Part shown: one piece after another, positions 1-11,696 of the stretch
Layout: every line of letters begins with the position of its first letter
Position numbering within the stretch: the stretch's first letter is position 1
Assembly: GCA_027946365.1 (NCBI GenBank)
Contig: JAPEUQ010000009.1
Span: 1,116,001-1,180,000, forward strand
Direction of reading: 5' to 3'
Length of the DNA: 64,000 bases
Source: Kalmusia sp. IMI 367209
Taxonomy: Eukaryota > Ascomycota > Dothideomycetes > Pleosporales > Didymosphaeriaceae
Notes under the pieces: generated by a model
Database searches by the model: none
What the model saw: only the letters and a program-made list of their open reading frames with translations
What the model was told of the DNA's origin: nothing
Position numbers and translations under genes: made by a program

Positions 1-248
1 AAGTAGAAAAGATTGAAGGAGACACATTTTCGACTAGCTTCGCAAGCGGAGCGAGGAAGAAGAAGAACAACACAAGACGTACCGCGAACACGCTTGCTGA
101 CTTGTCCGGTGGTGCTGGCATGGCCTACGTCGAATACAACAAGAGCAAGAACAAGGAGCTCAGCAAGAAGGGCATTAAAAGCAATTTCCTACGAAAACTC
201 AACAGCAGCCACGTCAATGCAAAGAAGAAGAAGGCTGCTGGTGAATAA
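1..248 (+). CDS. C-terminal fragment of an unidentified lysine-rich protein
   Basis: An open frame enters from the left edge (codons in register with position 3) and ends at TAA 246-248, giving about 81 C-terminal residues. The segment is basic: a KKKNN patch near the start, then AYVEYNKSKNKELSKKG, then a lysine cluster just before the stop. Codons are coherent, and no alternative frame gives a better reading. Lys-rich tails of this kind are common in nucleolar or ribosome-biogenesis proteins, but I do not recognise the family, so that role is only a guess. The gene body lies upstream of the window. Confidence 0.55.
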   Translation, partial: VEKIEGDTFSTSFASGARKKKNNTRRTANTLADLSGGAGMAYVEYNKSKNKELSKKGIKSNFLRKLNSSHVNAKKKKAAGE

Positions 249-1759
249 GCCCCCAGCGACCCGGCGCCTACTTTGGCTCGGGAGACCTCCCCACGGTATA
301 ATTCCCCGCGTTTGCATGCCATAGGCCCATGTATAAGCGCCCGCTTTGGCGTGGCATGGGTCCCAACCTACTGGGCTTTTACAGGGTAGGGTTCTGTGAG
401 AGCCAATTTTGACGTTGACGCATACCACGCGTTCTTCGATAGACACTCGCATGATTACGAACGGCGTCTGTAGCTTATGCATAGCTTTGGAGTTATTATA
501 CGGGCTCTTGAAATTGGGTTAACAAATTGTATATTACACAGGCCGCTGTTTCTGTAAAAATGAGGCGTACTTCAAAAGTAGGAGTTCACCTGGTGATGAA
601 TGAAGCGCTATGTGCATACGAGTGATCGCTCGGACTTTGATGAATTGTAACGACTTCAGTCCCAACCATGTGCAGCTATGAGTAGGCCATGCAGCCCCGC
701 TTCTGTGAAGAATCATGGTGGCTAACTACAAGGCCCAACTCTTAGCTTTCCTTAAGCCGTTTCTAATATGACCATGGTACAGATCGTATTCGTCAAACAT
801 GTGTGACACGAACATGCATATCCTTTTGAGAGCATCGAATTGCAGTGAAGTCCATAGCGATAGTTGCTGTCGTCGGGTTCATCGTCGCGAGTGTTGCCAA
901 GGACGCCCTGCTTAAACTAGACGAGCGAATGAAGGAAACTGCTCCGACAGCCGTACACAGAACAACTCTATGCACGTAGCCTCTGCCGAAGAACAGCCTG
1001 TTCAGAGATCAACAAACGGCGCCCATACCGCCCTTGTGATGTTTCCCGGAGACGCTACGTGGATCAGGCACCATGGGACGATCGACACTTGGTATTTGAC
1101 GGTCACGTGTGTGAAGCACTCCCGTTGCTGCTGGCCTGTTGCACCCGTACTGCACGGTTGTCATGAGTATTGTATTCAGCATATTTTAGGTAGCGCAACG
1201 GGCGCAAGCGACAGACGTACAACATAATGTCTTGACAGGAGATTTACACGCGAAGCACGGCCAATCGCTGCCACCGGAAGTTGTCCCGCTGCCTTCTATC
1301 GCTTTCCCAATGGAAAGGCTTAGGCGAATATCCTGTTTTTGCGTGACCATGCCAGAACCCTACACGAGGCAGCGGGATCATCCATTCTAGTGGCAACATT
1401 GTGACCGCCGCCACAGACTAGGCTTTGCGGAAGCAAGTAGACGATGTCTGCTGGTCGGATTAGCCCCCGGGCGCGCGTCCTGAAATGGGTCGCCGGAATC
1501 AAACGCCGACTGTTCGCTTCCGCTATCCCACCTCGCATCCACGCCAACACCCTTCCCACTCCGCGAACCCCTCAAATGGCTTTGTGATTAGCATGCTGCA
1601 TATCTAAACTGAAGTCGCCACTGGGGTTGTTTTCCACGTCCTTGGCCACCAGCTCGTCTCCCAGTCCTATCTTACCATTGCCAGCGTGGCGCTCATAGAA
1701 GATGCACCCTCCTCTCAGCCGCGTTTACTTCTGTTCTAACAACCGTCGTTGAACTTGTC
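249..1759. other. Intergenic region, no gene recognised
   Basis: About 1.5 kb between the end of the left-edge gene and the first regulator. Only short open frames without coherent coding character occur on either strand. A pyrimidine-rich stretch around 1690-1745 precedes the ATG at 1760 and is probably the proximal promoter or 5' UTR of that gene. Confidence 0.5.
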
Positions 1760-4329
1760 ATGGCCGGTTTTCGTCCATTGCAACCTGCCCCGATGGAAGA
1801 GCAGGCGTCTCAGCCGCAGGTGAGACCGGCGTTGGCACAGAAACCGAAGCGGACCGTCACTCTTGGAGCCTGTGTAGCCTGTCAGTACTCTTTATATGCA
1901 CTCAAAAACACGATCGGACCTCGAGCAATGGTATGACCTGGGTTGCTCGATTTCACCCCTGCATGACTGCGCTTGGTCTGGGATTCACTAACACTCTGCT
2001 AACCTTCCGCAGGTCGCAAACGCAAGTCGAAAGTATGTATCGATAGCTATCCAATCTTGGATCACGCTGACAAGTGTAGTGTGATGGCAATCGTCCTGTT
2101 TGTAGCTGCTGTGCTCAGAAAGACACACCATGTATCTACGAGCTGGGACCGAACGAGAAGCCATCTCAGGCAATGAAGAGGAAAAACGAAGAAATGCAAG
2201 GCGAGCTCTCTAACTTACGTCATCTATATGATATGTTGCGATTTCGCCCCGAGCCAGAAGCCTTAGCCATTCTTCACAAAATCAGAGCGGAGTCCCCTGA
2301 CACTTCACCTTCTCAACGCATTCAGAATTTGACCGACTTTGTTCGTAATGGTCCGTCTGCATATGCACCATCAATGATGCACCAGCCAGAACCCACGCAG
2401 TCCTTGACTCTACCGCCGCTTCGTCTCGCTCTCGACTCCCCGAGCTCTAACTCAAACCGCCTTCCGTTTGCAAGCATGTTTCCACCAGGATATGACGAAC
2501 CTTCAAGTCAAAGACGGCGGCAGACATCAGATGCCGATGTTTCAGCTCGGTAATCTGCAACAACATACTATAAAGAGACACTTTTGACCAACCCCAGTTC
2601 AGATCCTTCTAATCCACTTCCGCCGCCTACCTCGATAGAAGCACTCCTGCATCCTGCCACCGACGGTTCCTCCGACCCCAGACTGAAAGCAACCCACAAC
2701 TGGACGACGATAACCAAAGACAGCCGGTTCCTGACTCTGCTTATGACGCTGTGGCATAAATGGGAATATAGCTATTACCACTATCTGGACTGGGATATCT
2801 TTCTTGATGACCTTGCGAGCGGACGCAGCGACTTTTGCTCTGAACTTCTCGTGAATGCACTCCTGGCTAGTGCAAGTGTAAGTCTGAATACTTATACATA
2901 AGCCTATGAATATGAACCGACGGCAAGAGACGAGCCACTGACTCAATTTGTAGTTTCATTCATCGCTCGTAAAAAATCGATCTAAACCATTTGGTGACAG
3001 TATGATATCTCGATTTTATCGGGAAGCTCGACGATTATGGGAAGCTGAAGAGGGTGAAGACAATCTCGCGCGGATTCAAGCAGCCTTGGCTCTGTTTATG
3101 GTCTTTGGCAAACACGGCCGAGATAAGGTCGGCTACATGTTCTTACAAGAAGCTTGCCGAATTGCTCGTCAACTAGGCCTGTTTCGCCTGCCTTCGCCTT
3201 CTTCCATTCATAGGCCGCCCCATATTCCGCAAGAGAGGTGGGAAAGAGCGCGGGCAGTCACCGCTTGGGCATTATTCAACTTCCAGCTGTAAGGATGCCT
3301 CCGAAGCCTTGCTTTTAACACATCGCTAAACGACATAGAACCATGTCATTTATTTACTCTTTGTCACCCATGATCAAATCTCCACCACCAGTAGCAATAC
3401 CGTATGACGAGAACCCAGACTCGGAAGGTAAGCAGGAGATCGTCTTTACTGACACCTACCGTTCACTCACAATAGATAGCTCTATTCAAAGATGAATGTG
3501 CTCGCAGTGTCGTCTTGCTAGAATGTCTGAACACGCTCTTCGACCCAGACGACCCAGTATCAGACCTACCACCCAAGCCAGAGCAAACTGAGATCCTCTA
3601 CCTTCGATTAAAACTATGGTTCGATCATCGCAGGCCAAGCTTAGATCCGGTGAAACACCCTTCACCAGAGAATCTGCTCACGGCGTACGCACTCTTCTCC
3701 TTTTGACAGACGCCTGATTAACGTTTATTAGTATGCAGTACTACGTGTCAGTCATCCGATTATTCCAGCCCTTCACCAACTACGAAAGCTCTCACGAACG
3801 GATAAAATCGTACCGCGATCAAGCTTTTCTTCGCACCTCCGCAGCCACCAAAGAACTCCGCCAACTCATATTTCGCCACGACACACTCCACGGCTGGGCA
3901 GCTACCATTACCATAGTCCTCCACCCCATTGTCGTCACCGTCTTTGGCTCTATCGACGAGATATCCCGCCAACCGCACCCTATCTCATATTCAGACACTA
4001 ACGAAGCCTACCGTGGCCTATTGACATGTCTCAACGCTCTGAGCACCATAGCGACATACAACTTCTACGCACAGCCGCTATTCCGACTATTGACGCAGAG
4101 CTGCCAGGGACTAGCGATACCGCTACCAGACCAGTTAGTAAGCGTTTCAGATCGTTTCAAAAGCGAGGAATGGACCAAGAATGCGGCGAGTATGGTGAGC
4201 AGTCAGTATATCGCAGACATGCGGAAGGTGGCCACAGGAATGGAGAATGCGAGGATGGATAGTATCGTTTCGCAGTGGGATGCAATGACGCTCAAGGACG
4301 TGGGTGGGGTCAAACGAGAGGAGGCTTGA
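1760..4329 (+). CDS. Zn(II)2Cys6 transcription factor with fungal-specific middle domain
   Basis: A nuclear DNA-binding regulator of about 705 residues, rebuilt from eight exons: 1760-1880, 2013-2032, 2080-2549, 2598-2877, 2954-3288, 3339-3427, 3480-3684 and 3732-4329. All junctions are GT-AG and the exon sum is divisible by three. The zinc cluster, split over exons 1-3, reads CVACRKRKSKCDG followed by CSCCAQKDTPC, which is the C-x2-C-x6-C-x6-C-x2-C-x6-C pattern. A short coiled-coil-like linker follows (MKRKNEEMQGELSNL), then a Ser/Pro-rich stretch. The fungal-specific transcription factor domain includes FYREARRLWEAEEG and FLQEACRIARQLGL, typical of this superfamily (NirA/Nit-4-like arrangement). 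The start at 1760 leaves about 40 residues before the cluster, as usual. Target genes cannot be inferred from the flanks. Confidence 0.88.
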
Positions 4330-5990
4330 AGGCCCTTGTATGCCGCTGATGCTCTCCCATTGCTCAGTGTCAACGTTCATGCTCATTGAAATTTTGCAAA
4401 TAGATGCTGTTACCCTCCTATCATTCATCTCCATGCCCAATCACTACAACACAACATACTACTTCATCTATGCTGCCCTTCCTCTCTATTGCCGACCCGT
4501 TCGTCGGCCAATGCACCTCGCCAGACCTGCACTCTCCCACCATCCCACATCCGACCCGGCATCGGACTGACATTTTCTCTGCTAGCGCCCCCACATTGCG
4601 CCTGGGCCAAGGATCGTCGTCGGCGCTCCGAGCCGCGCGGGACGTCGTGTAGTCGCAACGAAAGCGGGAACCAAGGCGATCTTGCCGGAGAGCGCGCCGT
4701 AGACGCTGGCACGGAAAAGAAATTTTTACCTCCTCTATATTTCACATGGTCCCCCGCTGTTGTGTCTGCAGCCGATGAAAATTTTCTCGTGAGGATTTAT
4801 CGTTGGGCACTCGCAGGGATATGGGGCTGTGGGGGCCCTCCGCGGACCGGATGTCTGCTTCCTTGTTCCAGGCGCCGCGATGGATGCGTGCGGAGGGGGA
4901 TTGGATAAGTGCTTTGGAGGATTGTGTCGTGATGGGCTGATGTTCCGCTTTGTGTTGAGTAATGGCAGTTCAGCTAGCTTGGGATTATGTGGCGCGTTTA
5001 ATGGGACGTGTTGTAGTACACATTATGAGAAGCATGTTTGAAGGATGTGCAGTTGCGGCCATGTGCGCAGAGAGGAGAGGCAAGCACAAAGATCAAGGTA
5101 TGAAGATAAGGGAGTTGTTTTGTAACAGGCGAACACCATGTGAATTGCTTGTTGCCTTTCAATTAGTGAAGTCTATCTTGGAGACGCAGAAATATCACTA
5201 ATGTGTAAGCGTCTGAGATATCGAACACATCGCTCGTCATCTCCTACGCTTGCCTGCTATTGCCCATATTCACTGCCCTCTTTTTCTCTCTTCAAGATAC
5301 TAGGTGCCTGGTCTGTAACTATTATCTGCCCATACATGTCTTGCTCTCCAGAACTAGTGAGGCAGTACATTAGAAATGATATGTCTGGGGGTTGGGGACT
5401 TGGTACATCGAGCGGCAGAGGAGGGGGTGATTTACAGTCGGCACGAGATTTTCTACGCGGTTGTGTTCGTGGCGGTGTTGGTGATTGGCAGTCGAAGCAT
5501 CCAGGCATCTTTGGTGTGAGTTTTTGAAGTTTACGAAGTTGCGCAGGAAAAGCGTGCTTAAGTCCTCGTATTGAAAGATGAATAGGTGGCCTTGTGTTGA
5601 GTTAATGCAGGTGCTTTGATCTTTGACTCCAGATACTCTTGTAATATCGAGCAAGTGGATATGAGAGCGACAGTTTTGATTGTGAAGCTCAGTATGTCAC
5701 AACACACAGCATTGATGCAGATTGGATTCTTGTATACGAGTGATACCTGCTGTCAGAGGTCTTGTTCACATGGAGTTAGTGATGATGTGTTGGATTAAAA
5801 AACTTTGGATCGCTGGATAAGTTCACATGCATATACGCAGCGTGAATAAAGACATGAAGTGTAGGTTTCTTACACAGCTATCTGTATAAAGCCTGACCTT
5901 TAACGCTGGCCATATCGAAATTTATTCTCCAGACCTATACATCGTCAAGGAACGACACAATCACTTTCGTTCTACAGTTACATTCTCACC
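4330..5990. other. Intergenic region, no gene recognised
   Basis: About 1.66 kb between two + strand genes. Open frames are short and overlap on both strands, and none shows a domain, signal peptide or consistent splice pattern. The last 100 bases before 5991 are pyrimidine-rich with a TTACATTCTCACC context just before the ATG, consistent with a 5' UTR. Confidence 0.5.
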
Positions 5991-7462
5991 ATGGCATTGC
6001 TAGATTTCGATTGGCAATATTCTGAAGGACTTTTCCTTATAGGAGACAGGGACTTTCTTTGCAACTATCGACAGCCCGTACCGATTTCTGAGCTACGCAA
6101 AGTCCCACCTCCCTATTTGGTAATCCTCCAGGGATGCCTCGAGGATTGCATGCGTGGTCGTTGTAACAATCTTAACTGCGGCTTCATCAGGGGATTCTAT
6201 ATACCAGACGCAATGTTGATGACACACAGAAGAATATCAACGATACTTAGTCGCCCTTCGCTTCGTTTGCAACATTTTGTGCCAGCCCCTGTAGTTGTTC
6301 AGCAGCCGATACAGCCCGTTATGGTGCAGCGGCACGTACAGGTACCGGCACAGAGGCAGCATGTTCGCGTAGAAGAGCACCATTATGCACCAGAACAAAG
6401 TGGGCGGGTCGTGGAGAAACGTATATATCACCACGAGTATGATGAAGGGGGAGGCCACGCAGCTGGGAGGAAGGGCGGGAACAGGGAGAAGACGAAATAC
6501 TTGAGGGAGAAACCTGAGAGCTCTGGATATCACTCTGATGACTCTAATAGAGGCTCAGGAAGAGGAAAGGGAAGACGAAGAGACGACCGACGCAACGATA
6601 GCGACGACGATAGCTACGACAGGAAACACCGGTCCAGCAGGGAAAAATCTAACAGGCATCGTTCAAAGAGTCGGTCGCCTGACCGCCATGACGATAGATA
6701 CAACCGCAGCGATAGAGAAAAACGTCCTACAAAGCATCGGTCCCGCTCACGTAGCCGCTCTCGAGATCGCCGTCGAAGTTCCAGAAGACGATCACCTCGC
6801 AGAAACTCCCCTCGTAGGGACCAAAGATCCAACAGCCGCGAGCCACGGTCACACACCCATCAACACGATACCAAAAATGACGACTTTCGTAGAAGTCATG
6901 CCTCCCAAAGCAAACACAACGTCCCGTCCTCGTCCCACTACGAACCGAAACCCGCACCACTAAGAACCTCCAAGCACCCCGAGCCTTCCCACCATCACCG
7001 CGAATCAAAACCCACTCCACCCCGACCACCAAGAACCCCGAGCCCTCCCACCACCAACACAGATTCAAACCCTTCGATCCCTACGAAGCCCTCGGCTTCG
7101 AAAAACAGCGAGCAAAAGCATCCACCAAAGACCTCCTAGCCGCCAAAAAGCAACTCGTCCGACTCCACCACCCCGACAAGCAGGCCGGAAAGCCAGACGA
7201 CGAGAAGATCAAAGCGGAGCAGCGCACGGCTACCGTCAACGCCGCGTGGGACATCCTAGGCGACCCGGAGCGGCGGGCGGCGTACGACAAAACGGGCATC
7301 ACGGACGTGTATCAGCTCGATAAGTGGATTGGGAGGAATGCGAGGAAGGAGGAGAGCGGCGGCGGCATGGCACTTGTTCGAGCTGGAGAGGCGGGGGTAG
7401 GAGATGGCAAGGCGAAGGGGAAGAAGCCTCGCGCTTTTGGATCTTTGTTCAAGAAGAAATGA
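5991..7462 (+). CDS. Arg/Ser-rich protein with C-terminal J domain (Hsp40 class C-like), frame-disrupted
   Basis: The N-terminal half reads from ATG 5991. It starts with about 80 residues of unknown type (LLDFDWQYSEG, then a Cys-containing CMRGRCNNLNC stretch), followed by a Gln/Val segment. A long charged RS domain follows (about residues 165-320, many SR/RS and RD dipeptides such as SRSRSRDRRRSSRRR), like splicing-associated proteins. The C-terminal part lies in another frame, open from at least 6959 to TGA 7460-7462. It is a J domain: DPYEALGF, LVRLHHPDK with the HPD triad at 7169-7177, NAAWDILGDPERRAAYD, then a basic tail ending SLFKKK. A KxPEPSHH motif occurs once in each frame (about 6971 and 7031), placing the frame change near 6990-7030. 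No good intron bridges it; one missing base would give about 490 residues. J domains stimulate Hsp70 ATPase. A nuclear or splicing role is inferred. Confidence 0.72.
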
Positions 7463-8393
7463 GGGTTTGTATTCGTAGGGGTGGGGTTCGGATAAATGTT
7501 CTCGTGGTGTTGTCGTTACTTCGACGACTTTCCCTAATGGGAGACTGACTGTATGTACACGATATAATTCTCAAAGTAGTCCATCCATCTTTCCTAGTGT
7601 CTGCATGTGGCTCCAGATGCCGATCACCTCTCCAGTGTATAGGTATTCTTGATTTAGCTGGCTGTTCACAGCTCCTCCGCATCTTATCGAAAACCAATCA
7701 CATACGCAAAATCGGCCAACATATAGAGCCGCTTTAGCATTCACGTCGTCAACTCATCCAAAAACCCCACATTCCCACCGCAAAACTGTATTATATCGAA
7801 GCCACATCACCTACCTTCGTCCCCCAAAAAGCCGCCAGACTATGCTACCATGACATCTCCAGGGGGGTCCTGTACATTCCCTAGGGGGGCTCATAACAAC
7901 CTCGAAAAAGAGAGTTGAGGCTGTGTAGTCATACACATATCCCTTCTCCGCAAGAGGCAGCGAGCATACCGTAGTGCTGGTCCACGCCGCCCACCTCGTT
8001 CCTTGACGGTATTTTTTGGAGATTCTTGACGGTTGAGTAGCTGGAGTGTGAAGACGTGGTCTACAAAAGGTATACCATGCAAGAGCAAGATGAGGTAGAT
8101 ACATAGTCAGCCATGAGCAACGCGAGACGCAATACATTAGACGGTGATACCTTCCCAAGAGCAGTAGCGCATATCGTTGCATTGGATGGACTATGCGCTT
8201 CGGATCTAGGTTGTCAATCCAGGCCCGCGGTATCAGAGTGCCAAAGTGATGAGCGCAGAATGACTCGTCATGACCCGCAACGAGCGTATCAGTATTAATA
8301 TATTAACTACCGTATTTCTTTACCGAAGTACTTCCCATTCGCAGTAAACGCCCTTCCTCATCCGATTATCGTAGACGCATCAGTCTCAGGCCA
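7463..8393. other. Convergent intergenic region / 3' UTRs
   Basis: About 0.9 kb between the stops of the J-domain gene (+) and ERG7 (-). No coding signal is visible. It presumably holds both 3' UTRs and terminators; no specific terminator was recognised. Confidence 0.5.
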
Positions 8394-8418
8394 CGCGCGC
8401 GCGCGCTCTCTCTCTCTC
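8394..8418. repeat. (CG)6(CT)6 dinucleotide tract at the ERG7 stop codon
   Basis: Six CG units (8394-8405) run directly into six CT units (8406-8417) plus one C. The ERG7 stop codon (minus strand, 8417-8419) overlaps the end of the tract, so the mRNA 3' UTR begins with GA repeats followed by GC repeats. Confidence 0.9.
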
Positions 8419-8530
8419 AAAGCAATGCCTCATCTCCGAACCGCTCCTTGAACATGCCCAGCGCCATGATGGGGAAGATGAACTTGTAGTTCGGGTACGA
8501 AATCATGCTGTCCTCGTTAGCCACTGGGAA

Positions 8531-8595
<65 letters not shown>

Positions 8596-10886
8596 GGATC
8601 CGCGACATCAACAACTTACCAAGACTTGTTGAAGACGCCTTCGATGGCTTCCTGCAGCCACTCGCCGTTGGGCTGCTGGCGCGCGACGATCATCTTGAGG
8701 GCCTTGCGCAGCGGCTCCGGATTGGGGTACTCGGCGTGGCATAGCGCGATGACGACCCAGGCCGTCTGCACGACCTGGCTGTCCTTGTGATTGTGCCAGA
8801 CGCCAGTCTCGCAGCTCTTGTACGTCTCGCCCCAGCCGCCGTCGGGCATCTGCTTGTCTAGGAAGAATTGGCACGCGCGCCGCACCCGCTCGCTGTTCTC
8901 GTATGTCTCGCCTGCGCACGCCAGGCTCTCGAGCGCAAAGAAGCCTGCGTACGTGAAGCAGATGCCCCATGCGCCGTACCACGAGCCATCGGGTCGCTGC
9001 GCAGCGCGGATGTAGTCCATCGCGCGAGCCTTGAAGGCGGCGATTTCTGCGGCGCGGTAGGAAGGGTCGTATTTCTGGAACATGTGCAGCGCGGTGATGA
9101 CGGCCGTGGTGCATTCCGGGTAGTCGTATTCGATCATGATGCGGCCGAAGACCTCGGCGGCGTTGAGGTACTCGAGGTATTCTGAGCCGCGGGTGGGTTC
9201 GTAGCTGGCGCAGCCGCCGGATTTGTTCTGCATGGTTAGGAGGATGTCTATGGCATCCTTCAATCGTCGATCTGGGATGAGTTTGGGGAACTCGGGAAGT
9301 TGTTGGAGGATGAGAACTGCTTTGAGGCCTTCGGATGTGCAATCTGAGACGGTATACCCTTGTTTTTTATTGGAGAAGCCCCAGGCTCCTTTACGGGACT
9401 GACGATAGACGTCATGCTGGAAGCGGCATTCTTCGGGGATTTGCTGATCCTCGAGGAACTCCAGGGCGCGTGTGAGCATTTCTTTGTATTTGGGATCGCG
9501 GGTGAGGTCGGCGGCTTTAACTGCTTGGATGGTAAAGGCTGTGTCCCAGACCTGGACGCCGTTGGTGCCGTTCATGAGCATACCTTCATCCTTTACCCAG
9601 AGAAATTCGGGGAGTGTCTTGAGATGTTCGCGGAAGGGGACTGAGTCTGGGCCTAATTTGATGTATGAGCATAGTGTGTTCATGGGCCCATTGACGGGTC
9701 CTAGGTTCGCATAATCGGTGTTCTCATCTTCACGTTCGATGAGCCACCATACATGCTCTTCTGCCTTTTTCGCCAATGAGGCAGACCGGAGGTAGGGAAA
9801 CCAAAGATAGACCAGGAACCAGAATAGGAGGCGCAGGGCCAGTGTCTTCGGATGGTAGTTGTCCATGGGAGAGATGTCGTTACGGTGGCGGATGAAATTA
9901 ATAGATTCGTAAGGCTGCACGAGAAGCTCTGAGCGCAGTGATCGTGTGAGGTCGTTCAGGGGATATGACCAGCGCCTGGAGTAGACAAATCCCATGGGAA
10001 TGAAAACGGTTCGCATGTGCACCCACCACCTCCAGGGATGAATTGGCACCCAGTTAGGAAGCAACCTGTCTGTGTCAGCCCGCCTGATCTCAATGCTGGC
10101 AAATTCTGCACGGTAACATACCACAGCTCTGGCGGTACTGGATTAACAACATCCCAGTCCAACACGCCCAACACGCTCAGCCAAAACTTCGCCCAATGCG
10201 GCCCCTTCAGCGCACCGCCCAGCTTCCACAGCGTAGCTCTCGCCTTCTGCATCCTCTCATCCTCTGCGTCCACCCCTAGCAGCCTCAAAGTTGTGTAGTT
10301 CATCGCAGTGCCAAACACACTGCTCTCCCCCTCGATGTGTAAACCCCACCCCCCATCTTCAGGGTGCGCGCGCGCAAACAAATAGTTTATAATCTCCGTA
10401 GCATGCGACTGCGGTATCGGCGTCTCAGTGACATACCATGTGATCACAAGGCCCGGCAGCAAAAACATGGGCCCGCCGTATTCGCACGCCCAGTTCCCCA
10501 CGGGCTGCTGGAGCTTCGAGTAGAAAGCGAGGCCATTGTGCACAGCCTGCGAGGGCGTCTTTGCAGGCGGGAGATCTGGAAGGTCCTACGCAAAAGGAAC
10601 ACATCTATCAGCATCATACTCCAAGTACTGAAGTCGCGTTCTGAGTGGAATTGTAGCAACGCACCGTATCCATTCCCAAATACCACTTATCCGCCGTACT
10701 CTGCGGCCACAGCTTACACTCCTCGTCGCTCTCCAGATAATGCCAAGTCTGCGTCCCGCGATCATCTTTCATCCTCCATCTTGAACGGTCGGTCCCCTTT
10801 TCGAAGGCAGCGGTGCTCCGCGCTCCTTTGGCCGCTCCGTTCGCGACCGCCTCTTTGCGCTTCTGCTTGCCGTTCGCTTGCGCCAT
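8417..10886 (-). CDS. ERG7: Oxidosqualene cyclase (lanosterol synthase)
   Basis: Cyclises 2,3-oxidosqualene to lanosterol in ergosterol synthesis, normally on ER or lipid-droplet membranes. Four exons on the minus strand (10886-10665, 10585-10122, 10065-8620, 8507-8417) give 740 residues, close to the yeast enzyme. Joins are GT-AG and restore family sequence: PPELW|LLPNW and FNKSC|MISYPNYKF. QW-type repeats are visible (PEDGGWGLH, RPDGSWYGAWG, MPDGGWGETY, QPNGEWLQ). The catalytic-acid motif reads VSDCTSE around residue 470. The start at 10886 is the first Met, leaving a basic hydrophilic leader (MAQANGKQKRKE). The last intron (8508-8619) contains a 60-nt CA/GT microsatellite. Fungi also carry cyclases for other triterpenes (such as protostadienol synthase); the sterol enzyme is the likeliest because no secondary-metabolite genes are adjacent. 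Confidence 0.93.
8534..8593. repeat. (CA)30 microsatellite inside the last ERG7 intron
   Basis: Thirty perfect CA units, read as (GT)30 in the ERG7 pre-mRNA. It lies between the donor at 8619/8618 and the probable branch site GCTAACG near 8519, so it fills more than half of this 112-nt intron. Repeat-length variation would change intron length but not the protein. Confidence 0.95.
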
Positions 10887-11696
10887 GGTTGCTCGGTCCG
10901 GGGAGTCGCTGGGGTGAATTGGAGGTGCTACCGACGCGTCACGTTCTGGATATCCATTTGCGTGGCGTGAGTATTTATGTGCTGGGAAATTTGTGGTACG
11001 TTCGGAACGCTGCTGCTGTGCCAAGGTTTCCGAGGTTCCGAATGGGGAGCAAGCGTCCGCTCGTTCGCACTTGTCCTGATGCGCATGGTTACACGTCGGA
11101 ATGCTTGGGGCCCGGCTCCGGGGGTGATTGTAGGTATGTCCGCACGGAAGAGGTCGAGGTATGGGGCGATGTGCAGCGCGCAGTTGTTGCAAAGCCATGT
11201 CACGTTACCAAGGTAAGCATCGGAGGATTGCATCGGAGGATTGAGAGCAGAACGGGTTGCCTCAGGCTGCGGGCCTGCCTCTGTATTCATGACCTAAGAC
11301 CACATCGAAACCTAACTTGAATACGAACGTACAATATGCGGGCCTCATCCTCATCGATGGAACATGTGGACGTAGAGATAATTATGCTTCATATTATCCT
11401 GATTCAAGCCAACTGTACGACTGGCTTAGAGGGCGCAGGCGACAACTGCAATTATGTATATACAAGCAGCGAGCAGACGCCCATTGATTCAATCCAACCC
11501 CGGCCGTAATCCCATTGATAAGAAAAGCATCAATGCAATGCTAGCTATGCACATGATTAGCTGCAGATATGACCACCAAACGAGTGTCCCGTAAGTATAT
11601 GCCAAACGCCGTCCGCATATCCTCGTCAGTCAACCGCCGAGCCAGTAGATGACCCCGCCCCGTAAATTCACAATGGGTATCATTATTTTCGTCGGA
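10887..11696. other. Intergenic region upstream of ERG7
   Basis: About 0.8 kb holding the ERG7 promoter and the 3' end of the next minus-strand gene. Open frames here are overlapping shadows with no domain. No sterol regulatory element could be assigned by eye. Confidence 0.45.

Noticed and set aside
8417..8614. Minus-strand frame encoding a poly-Cys-Val protein
   Set aside because: It is translation of the intronic (GT)30 repeat joined to the true last ERG7 exon.
10364..11320. 318-codon + strand frame opposite ERG7
   Set aside because: It overlaps the first ERG7 exons antisense and contains no coherent protein features; it is a shadow of ERG7.
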